5,402 nt of DNA from an uncultured Chthoniobacterales bacterium (lineage in GTDB: Bacteria > Verrucomicrobiota > Verrucomicrobiia > Chthoniobacterales > CAKUMP01). Positions within the stretch are counted from its first letter, which is position 1. Each line of letters starts with the position of its first letter. Shown piece by piece: positions 1 to 4,049 of the stretch. The DNA lies in the NCBI GenBank assembly GCA_934667795.1, contig CAKUMP010000170.1, forward strand, positions 1 through 5,402. The letters run 5' to 3'. Both the position numbers and the translations under genes were made by a program. The notes under the pieces are model-generated. The model ran no database searches and was not told the DNA's origin. It saw nothing but the letters and a program-made list of their open reading frames with translations.

Positions 1-1
1 G

Positions 2-355
2 GTGGAGTCGATCCACTATCATTTTTTCAAAAAGAAATTATACTCGATTGTACTGGAAGTGCGTGGAGGAAGAGAAACAAAACAAATGTTGCAGACACTG
101 CAGAGAGATTACGGGCAAGAAGACTGGATGCGTGATCGAGCGGTTCCGAATGTGGAAGTGAAACTGGAAAGCCGCGAATGGAGCGGTCAGGCCGTTTATG
201 CTGTTTTTAAAAATGCATCCGACTTTGCAGGTGGCACTTTGATTCTTGTAGAAAAGAAGACCTGGGATTTGCTGGAAAAACCAAGACTTGAGCGTCAGGA
301 ACAATTGCGTGACGCCCTTTATCGGGACCCATGGCCGGAACCGGATGTTTTTTAA
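2..355 (+). CDS. C-terminal part of a protein of unknown function (5' truncated by window edge)
   Basis: The reading frame is open from the left edge to a TAA at 353-355 and gives 117 residues. A GTG stands at position 2, but there is no room to see a ribosome binding site, and the protein starts abruptly in a beta-strand-like stretch (IHYHFFKKKLYSIVLEV), so I read this as the C-terminal part of a longer gene. The pattern of short strands (YSIVLEV, AVYAVF, GTLILVEKK) with a Tyr-Gly after a helix (LQTLQRDYG) and a charged helical tail (LEKPRLERQEQLRDALYRD) resembles small alpha/beta domains found at the ends of various bacterial hypothetical or exported proteins. No catalytic motif is visible and I do not recognise the family. 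It lies 28 bases before rlmN on the same strand with no terminator between, so co-transcription is likely. It is confident as coding, unknown as to function. Confidence 0.7.
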   Translation: MESIHYHFFKKKLYSIVLEVRGGRETKQMLQTLQRDYGQEDWMRDRAVPNVEVKLESREWSGQAVYAVFKNASDFAGGTLILVEKKTWDLLEKPRLERQEQLRDALYRDPWPEPDVF

Positions 356-383
356 AAATCGAAAAATTAGCTATTAGTAAAAT

Positions 384-1469
384 ATGAAACCTGCGATCTC
401 CGCCAAAAAAATGTTTAAATCCCTGAACAAGGAAGAATTTCTTGTCTGGCTGGAAGAGCGTGGAGAGAAGAAGTACCGGATGGATCAGGTGCTTCAGTGG
501 GTTTATAAAAAACGGGTGAAGACATTTGATGAAATGTTGAATGTCTCCCAGAAATTACGTCAGGAATTGACCGAAGCTTTTGACCTGGATGGGCTGGAAA
601 CCGTGCGTTGTCTGGGAGCAAAAGATACGACACGGAAATATCTTTTCCGGTTACGGGATGGAAATTTGATCGAATCGGTTTTGATTCCTGCCTCGCAGTC
701 GTTTGATGGGGAGCAGGCAGATCGGATGACGCTGTGTGTTTCTTCACAGGTGGGATGTGCGTATGGCTGTAAGTTCTGTGCGAGTGGATTGGATGGATGG
801 TTGCGAAACCTGGAGGCGGGAGAGATTGTGGATCAGATTATGCGGGTGGAGCGAGAATCCGGGGAGGTGGTCAATAATATTGTGTTTATGGGAATGGGGG
901 AGCCACTGGCAAATTTTGCCAATCTGCAACGTGCCATCGAAGTGATCAATGCGTTCTGGGGGCTGGAAATCGGGGCGCGACATATTACGGTTTCGACCAG
1001 TGGACTCGTTCCGCAGATCCGTTTACTCGCAGAACAGTCGTTGCAGGTACGTCTGGCAATTTCCTTGCATGGAATGACAAATGAAGTGCGTTCACAGATC
1101 ATGCCGGTGAACCGGAAATACCCTATTGAAGAACTGTTTGACGCTTGTCATTACTTTTTATCAAAGAAGAAACAGAAAATTACTTTCGAGTACATTTTGA
1201 TCAAAGGGGTTAATGATACGCTGGAGCAGGCGGAGTTGCTGGTGAAACAGATACGTCCGTTGAATGCAAAAATTAATGTGATCCCGTATAACACGGTGGA
1301 AGGTCTGAACTGGGAACGGCCATCGGTTGCGCAGCAAAACCGGTTTATGGAGGTGCTGAAACAAGGGGGCCTCGTTGCGACATTACGCAGAGAAAAAGGA
1401 CACGACATTAACGCTGCCTGCGGCCAGTTACGGCGTCAGACACAGAGCAAAGAATTGGGAGTCACGTAG
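384..1469 (+). CDS. rlmN: Dual-specificity RNA methyltransferase RlmN (23S rRNA A2503 / tRNA A37 C2-methyltransferase)
   Basis: This is a cytoplasmic radical-SAM enzyme that methylates C2 of A2503 in 23S rRNA and, in the studied homologues, A37 of some tRNAs. The 361-residue protein is near the usual length (E. coli 384). The N-terminal domain spans about residues 10-100. The 4Fe-4S motif CxxxCxxC is Cys125, Cys129 and Cys132 (CAYGCKFC). The SAM-binding motif GMGEP is at 170-174, followed by RHITVSTSGLVP (199-210), LAISLHG (224-230) and NVIPYN (298-303). The C-terminal RREKGHDINAACGQL carries the methyl-accepting Cys346, and its partner cysteine is Cys118, so all catalytic cysteines are present. 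The start at 384 has no clear ribosome binding site. The ATG at 411 (residue 10) is an alternative that would leave the conserved domain intact. No promoter is evident in the 28-base gap upstream, so read-through from the preceding gene is likely. Confidence 0.97.
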   Translation: MKPAISAKKMFKSLNKEEFLVWLEERGEKKYRMDQVLQWVYKKRVKTFDEMLNVSQKLRQELTEAFDLDGLETVRCLGAKDTTRKYLFRLRDGNLIESVLIPASQSFDGEQADRMTLCVSSQVGCAYGCKFCASGLDGWLRNLEAGEIVDQIMRVERESGEVVNNIVFMGMGEPLANFANLQRAIEVINAFWGLEIGARHITVSTSGLVPQIRLLAEQSLQVRLAISLHGMTNEVRSQIMPVNRKYPIEELFDACHYFLSKKKQKITFEYILIKGVNDTLEQAELLVKQIRPLNAKINVIPYNTVEGLNWERPSVAQQNRFMEVLKQGGLVATLRREKGHDINAACGQLRRQTQSKELGVT

Positions 1470-1488
1470 GGGCGCATTGCGTGCGCCC
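1470..1488. other. Perfect 7-bp hairpin directly after the rlmN stop codon
   Basis: The arms GGGCGCA (1470-1476) and TGCGCCC (1482-1488) are exact reverse complements around the loop TTGCG. The hairpin starts on the base after the TAG stop and is followed by seven A, not T. On the plus strand it therefore lacks the U-tract of an intrinsic terminator. It could protect the rlmN mRNA 3' end, act with Rho, or be a dispersed palindromic element. Confidence 0.6.
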
Positions 1489-1519
1489 AAAAAAACGAAT
1501 CCACGTTAAGCCCGGCCCT

Positions 1520-1544
1520 TGGGAGCGCCGACGTCCCCGTCGGC
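1520..1544. repeat. Intergenic repeat, copy A (25 bases)
   Basis: This 25-base element begins TGGGAGCGCCGA and ends TCCCCGTCGGC. It matches the segment at 1671-1695 at 22 of 25 positions. Internally it contains a 6-bp dyad, GCCGAC (1527-1532) and GTCGGC (1539-1544), around the loop GTCCCC. It lies in non-coding DNA between the convergent rlmN and the mrp-linked gene. Its form suggests a short dispersed repeat family, but with only two copies here genome-wide dispersal is an inference. Confidence 0.6.
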
Positions 1545-1591
1545 TAAAAGGACGAGTCTTACACGAAGGATTTCTGGATTAGCCGCTGAAC

Positions 1592-1616
1592 TCGCGGAAA
1601 ACCGCGGAAGTTTTTT
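1592..1616 (+). terminator. Possible intrinsic terminator for the rlmN transcript
   Basis: A short GC-rich stem, CGCGG (1593-1597) with CCGCG (1602-1606), encloses the tetraloop AAAA and can be extended by one T-G pair. It is followed three bases later by six T (1611-1616). The shape fits a weak rho-independent terminator reading left to right about 125 bases after rlmN. The short stem, and the competing larger fold with 1635-1654, make this uncertain. Confidence 0.35.
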
Positions 1617-1654
1617 ATTATAAAATTTCTGCGTCTTTCCGCGTTCTTCCGCGG
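1593..1654. repeat. GC-rich imperfect inverted repeat
   Basis: CCGCGGAAG at 1602-1610 is the exact reverse complement of CTTCCGCGG at 1646-1654. CGCGGAAA at 1593-1600 is the exact reverse complement of TTTCCGCG at 1636-1643. The same CGCGGAA word thus occurs twice in each orientation around an AT-rich centre (TTTTTTATTATAAAATTT). The element sits between repeat copies A and B in DNA with no plausible gene. It may be a mosaic of small dispersed repeats or a bidirectional transcript-end structure. Confidence 0.55.
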
Positions 1655-1670
1655 CTTATAACAGTCCTCC

Positions 1671-1695
1671 TGGGAGCGCCGATATCCCCGTCAGC
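1671..1695. repeat. Intergenic repeat, copy B (25 bases)
   Basis: This is the same element as at 1520-1544, with three substitutions: CG to TA at its positions 13-14 and G to A at position 23. The substitutions weaken the internal dyad seen in copy A, as expected for a decaying copy. It is in direct orientation relative to copy A, 151 bases away. The remaining sequence to 1740 shows nothing I can identify. Confidence 0.55.
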
Positions 1696-1740
1696 CCACG
1701 TGCTGTTGGACCATTCATACGCGACCGCACCAATAGCATT

Positions 1741-1935
1741 TTACGCGGAATGGCGGTTTTTTCTCCATGCGGAGCGGTGGTGGATCACCCAATCCAGGAG
1801 CGCGCGTTCAAAGCCGATATCATAACCGGCTTTTTCGCTTTCCAGCCATTTATGTTTTAAAATTTCTTCTCGTTCGGCAATGAACTCTTTATAGAGCGCC
1901 GAGTTCTGGACAAAATCAGGAGAGGGGGTTGTCAT
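1741..1935 (-). CDS. Small helical protein of unknown function, translationally coupled to mrp
   Basis: It encodes 64 residues ending in TAA at 1743-1741. Its ATG overlaps the mrp TGA stop as ATGA, a typical sign of translational coupling, and there is no good ribosome binding site of its own, which fits coupling. The product is charged and predicted helical, without signal peptide or membrane segment, so probably cytoplasmic. Its central block, ILKHKWLESEKAGYDIGFE, followed by LLDWVIHHRSAWR, has the compositional look of a conserved domain rather than random sequence. It recalls the HRW-SE-AG-DVG pattern of DUF4032-type proteins, but I offer this only as a weak resemblance. No catalytic residues can be named. 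The position directly behind mrp suggests a role with the Fe-S carrier, or simply shared expression. Confidence 0.75.
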   Translation of the reverse strand: MTTPSPDFVQNSALYKEFIAEREEILKHKWLESEKAGYDIGFERALLDWVIHHRSAWRKNRHSA

Positions 1936-3008
1936 GAGGCGGTAAGGGAGTGGGTTAAGGTTGTGGCAATTTGAGAAAAAATCTGAGCGGATTTGGAGTC
2001 CGGGAAAGTGATGCTGGCAGGCGTGCCTTCATCTCCTGCCTGACGGGTGGACATTTCGATGGGGATTTGTCCAAGAAGGGGAACCTGAAGGCGTTCCGCT
2101 TCTTTTGCCCCACCGCCTTCTCCAAAAATAGGATAGGACTTGCCGGTGTCAGGACAAATGAAAACACTCATGTTTTCAATGAGCCCAAGAACAGGCGTAT
2201 TGACTTTTTCGAACATGGAAGCAGCCTTACGGGCATCAATCAATGCCACTTCCTGTGGGGTCGTAACAATGATCGCTCCGTCGAGAGCCACTGTCTGGAC
2301 AATGGTAAGCTGGATATCTCCTGTACCTGGCGGGAGGTCGAGGATAAGGAAATCGAGGTTTCCCCATTCGACGCTGCGAAGAAATTGCTGGGTATAACGT
2401 GTGACCATCGGGCCGCGCAGTACCGCAGGGGCATTATCATCCAGAAGGAAACCCATGGACATAAGTTTCAATTTATGACGTTCAATCGGGATAATGCGGT
2501 TGTCAGATGTCGCGTAGGGGCGTTCAGAGGTTCCAAACATTACTCCGACACTGGGTCCGTAGAGGTCGCAGTCACAGAGTCCGACCTTATGTCCCATTTT
2601 TTGAAGAGAAACAGCGAGATTGGAGGCAACCGTAGATTTTCCTACACCGCCTTTTCCACTGGCAACCGCAAGGATATGCTTGATTCCGGTAATCCCCGTG
2701 GCGTGCTCATTGGGAGAGGCCGGACCGGCTGGCTGCTGCAAATCAATTTGAATGTGTGGAGAAAATCCCGGAAAAGTGGATTGAAGGACCGATGCAATTT
2801 CCTTTTTAATTTGAACAGGAATTTCCGGCTCGGTGGTGGAAATTTTCAACTGCACATGGATCTGGTTTTCTTCGCAATGGACTTTTTTGACCAGTCCGAA
2901 AGAAACGATATTTCGAGAAAATCCGGGATATTTGACCTTTCTCAGACAGTTTAAAATGGATTCTTCATCGGGGGGAGTAGTTGAGGACTTACTACGGAAA
3001 AAGCTCAT
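1932..3008 (-). CDS. mrp: Mrp/NBP35/ApbC-family P-loop ATPase, iron-sulfur cluster carrier
   Basis: This 358-residue protein has the normal two-domain layout. An N-terminal MIP18-like (DUF59) domain spans about residues 14-90 (VKYPGFSRNIVSFGLVKKV). A ParA/MinD-type ATPase follows from about 110. The deviant Walker A is GKGGVGKS (118-125), then DCDLYGPSVG (146-155), Walker B LILDLPPGTGD (221-231) and VTTPQEVALIDARKA (248-262). Family members bind a 4Fe-4S cluster at a dimer interface and pass it to apoproteins in the cytoplasm. Here the usual CPxC motif reads CPDT (Cys285, Thr288), so only one of the two cluster-ligating cysteines is present, and cluster binding may differ from the studied homologues. 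The ATG at 3008 is preceded by CAGGAG at 3027-3022, with a rather long 13-base spacing. The stop overlaps the start of the downstream 64-residue gene. Confidence 0.95.
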   Translation of the reverse strand: MSFFRSKSSTTPPDEESILNCLRKVKYPGFSRNIVSFGLVKKVHCEENQIHVQLKISTTEPEIPVQIKKEIASVLQSTFPGFSPHIQIDLQQPAGPASPNEHATGITGIKHILAVASGKGGVGKSTVASNLAVSLQKMGHKVGLCDCDLYGPSVGVMFGTSERPYATSDNRIIPIERHKLKLMSMGFLLDDNAPAVLRGPMVTRYTQQFLRSVEWGNLDFLILDLPPGTGDIQLTIVQTVALDGAIIVTTPQEVALIDARKAASMFEKVNTPVLGLIENMSVFICPDTGKSYPIFGEGGGAKEAERLQVPLLGQIPIEMSTRQAGDEGTPASITFPDSKSAQIFSQIATTLTHSLTAS

Positions 3009-3223
3009 AAAGCAAATGGGACTCCTGAGAAATGTTCAATATCGGTTTTAGTGGTAATCTATTTGTACCAAACGCTTTATGCAGAGGTAAGCTGCATTCG
3101 CGCATGGAATCATAAACTCTGAGGATATCTGTTTTTTTGGGAATGGGTTTTGTTAAGCGATATCCCCATTAAATACCCTATCGCCGATTTTCGCAGAGAG
3201 GTCAAGCTTCGTATATAGCGTGC
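3009..3223. other. Non-coding gap upstream of mrp with a small hairpin
   Basis: These 215 bases separate the two tiny secreted-protein genes from mrp, all on the minus strand. A 6-bp hairpin, ATGCAG (3079-3084) and CTGCAT (3092-3097) with a 7-base loop, would lie in the mrp leader. A second dyad, GCGATA (3157-3162) with TATCGC (3179-3184), is farther from mrp. Neither has a T-tract on the minus strand, so I see no intrinsic terminator after the small genes and read-through into mrp is possible. I see no convincing promoter for mrp. Confidence 0.45.
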
Positions 3224-3478
3224 TCAGGTTCGCTTCGAAAAAATCCGTAACTGACGAGATGTTTCTTCCATTTTTTCCAGACGTTCCAAAACTTTTTTCT
3301 GGTTTTCCAGTGTTTTTTGATTGGTTTCCAATAATACACGAAGTGCCTGTTCCATGGTTTGAACCTGAACGGTGGGAGCAATGGTGGGGGCCGGCGCATT
3401 ATCCTGTGCGGTTGCTGCTCCTGTCCAGATCAGCATCCCTGCCATCATGATAGTTTTTGTAAATTTATAAACGTGCAT
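3224..3478 (-). CDS. Small secreted coiled-coil protein, paralog of its upstream neighbour
   Basis: It encodes 84 residues. The N-terminus is a Sec signal peptide: basic start (MHVYKFTK), hydrophobic core (about 10-20) and an AxA site, ATA at 22-24, so cleavage before Gln25 is likely. The mature part is about 60 residues: a Pro/Ala-rich linker (NAPAPTIAPTVQVQ), then a continuous charged helix with coiled-coil character from about 42 to 80. There is no lipobox cysteine, so it should be soluble in the periplasm or exported. The C-terminal segment ERLEKMEETSRQLRIFSKR matches EKLDKVEEELRQARIYASR of the neighbour at 10 of 19 positions without gaps. The ribosome binding site GAGGAGGG (3494-3487) lies inside the last codons of the upstream gene, 8 bases before the ATG, and the stop and start are only 2 bases apart. 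Function is unknown. Confidence 0.85.
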   Translation of the reverse strand: MHVYKFTKTIMMAGMLIWTGAATAQDNAPAPTIAPTVQVQTMEQALRVLLETNQKTLENQKKVLERLEKMEETSRQLRIFSKRT

Positions 3479-3480
3479 GT

Positions 3481-3723
3481 TTATTTCCCTCCTCTGGATG
3501 CGTAAATGCGAGCCTGACGTAATTCTTCTTCTACTTTATCCAGCTTCTCGTTGATTTTGGCCTGATTGGCATCAATTTCCTGTTGCTGTTTTAAAATTTC
3601 CTGTACCAGTGCTTTTGCTTCAGGGGATAACTCAGTTCCTTGTGCAAAACTTCCTGTCACTCCTGCTCCCATGAACCCGGAAACCAGCAATATCATTTTT
3701 ATCCTTTTGATTTTTTTTAACAT
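3481..3723 (-). CDS. Small secreted coiled-coil protein, first gene of a tandem paralog pair
   Basis: I choose the ATG at 3723 (80 residues) over the in-frame ATG at 3753. It has AAGGGG 6 bases upstream, it gives a compact signal peptide, and the candidate promoter would place the transcript start almost on the upstream ATG. The protein begins with a Lys/Arg-rich segment (MLKKIKRIK), a hydrophobic core (about 10-22) and SFA before Gln28 as likely cleavage site, so both paralogs would mature to an N-terminal Gln. The remainder is a short exported helix with clean heptads: Ile/Val at one core position (EIL, EID, KIN, KVE) and Gln, Gln, Leu, Leu at the other. It ends RQARIYASRGGK. No cysteine or membrane anchor is present, so oligomerisation in the periplasm is the natural guess. 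Homo- or hetero-oligomers with the neighbour are possible. Family not recognised. Confidence 0.85.
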   Translation of the reverse strand: MLKKIKRIKMILLVSGFMGAGVTGSFAQGTELSPEAKALVQEILKQQQEIDANQAKINEKLDKVEEELRQARIYASRGGK

Positions 3724-3729
3724 GAAATT

Positions 3730-3735
3730 CCCCTT
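3730..3735 (-). promoter_or_regulatory. Ribosome binding site deciding the start of the first small secreted gene
   Basis: On the minus strand AAGGGG stands 6 bases before the ATG at 3723. Nothing comparable precedes the in-frame ATG at 3753, so this site fixes the start and shortens the protein to 80 residues. Confidence 0.65.
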
Positions 3736-3762
3736 GTCCTTGTTAATGATCACCTTTTCTTA

Positions 3763-3792
3763 TTTATACCATTTCGCCTGCAGACATCTCAA
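3763..3792 (-). promoter_or_regulatory. Sigma-70-type promoter for the small secreted gene pair
   Basis: Read on the minus strand, TTGAGA (3792-3787) and TATAAA (3768-3763) each match the -35 and -10 consensus at 5 of 6 positions, and they are 18 bases apart. Transcription would start near 3756 and leave a leader of about 33 bases to the ATG at 3723. The position agrees with the start codon chosen from the ribosome binding site. Confidence 0.55.
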
Positions 3793-3916
3793 TAAAAACC
3801 GCTTCTTTCTTCACTTTGCCACTTTTACTCCCGATTTAGCTCCGATTTTTATTCAACCGACGTGGTACTTTTCGTTCTTTATATGAAAACCCACAGTTTT
3901 ATTAAAATAATGTGAA

Positions 3917-3937
3917 GCAAGAAGTGTTCCTGCTTGC
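3917..3937. promoter_or_regulatory. Imperfect dyad upstream of rpoN
   Basis: GCAAGAAG (3917-3924) pairs with CTGCTTGC (3930-3937) with one mismatch around the loop TGTTC. It ends within the candidate -35 hexamer of rpoN and lies just 7 bases before the next palindrome. It could be a protein-binding site or, if transcription starts further upstream, an mRNA hairpin. Confidence 0.4.
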
Positions 3938-3962
3938 GATAAATGCTGATTTCACGTAAAAT
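3935..3962 (+). promoter_or_regulatory. Candidate rpoN promoter
   Basis: TTGCGA (3935-3940) and TAAAAT (3957-3962), separated by 16 bases, match the sigma-70 consensus at 4 and 5 of 6 positions. Transcription would start near 3969 and give a leader of about 80 bases. The match is moderate, but it is the best I found upstream of rpoN, and it overlaps both dyad elements. Confidence 0.35.
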
Positions 3963-3966
3963 CAGC
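3945..3966. promoter_or_regulatory. 22-base near-perfect palindrome, operator-like, before rpoN
   Basis: GCTGATTT (3945-3952) and AAATCAGC (3959-3966) are exact reverse complements. The six central bases CACGTA are themselves symmetric except at the outer pair, so 10 of 11 base pairs obey the dyad. The right arm covers the candidate -10 hexamer of rpoN. There is no T-tract directly after it, so a terminator is unlikely. A dimeric repressor or other regulator site is the simplest reading. Confidence 0.45.
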
Positions 3967-4049
3967 GACAGTGGCGATATAAAAAAGCAAAAATTAATTT
4001 TTTCATCTTTTTTTTACACAGAACTTATTGAAGAAATCAGGAATTTGAT

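Larger units (their letters stand above)
3724..4049. other. Divergent intergenic region between the small secreted genes and rpoN
   Basis: This 326-base AT-rich stretch holds the control regions of two divergent units and no credible gene. It contains a good minus-strand promoter near 3763-3792, two dyad elements at 3917-3937 and 3945-3966, a weaker plus-strand promoter at 3935-3962, and a long T-rich leader (3990-4017) before rpoN. The rpoN ribosome binding site AGGAA is at 4039-4043. Confidence 0.6.

Noticed and set aside
2..4. GTG at position 2 as a true start codon
   Set aside because: It is at the window edge with no upstream sequence to judge, and the encoded protein begins inside what looks like a folded domain.
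1470..1495. Intrinsic terminator directly after rlmN
   Set aside because: The stem is followed by A residues, not T, on the transcribed sense strand. The better, though weak, candidate is at 1592-1616.
1520..1695. CRISPR array
   Set aside because: There are only two imperfect copies, 151 bases apart, with structured DNA between and no cas genes, so this is not a CRISPR array.
1971..2954. Long plus-strand open frame (327 codons) opposite mrp
   Set aside because: It lies entirely antisense to a well-supported Mrp ATPase. Its translation has no recognisable motif and a composition (many Arg, Asn, Phe, Gly) typical of a mirror frame.
3202..3399. Minus-strand frame of 65 codons overlapping the second small secreted gene
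   Set aside because: It is an out-of-frame shadow rich in Pro, Lys and Trp. The 84-residue frame in the same place has a ribosome binding site, a signal peptide and a paralog next to it.
3724..3753. Upstream in-frame ATG at 3753 as start of the first small secreted gene
   Set aside because: It has no ribosome binding site and lies nearly on the predicted transcript start. It would also add a polar stretch in front of an already complete signal peptide.
3972..3989. Sigma-54 promoter in the rpoN leader (TGGC ... GC)
   Set aside because: The GG and GC are 12 bases apart rather than the required 10, so it does not fit a -24/-12 promoter.
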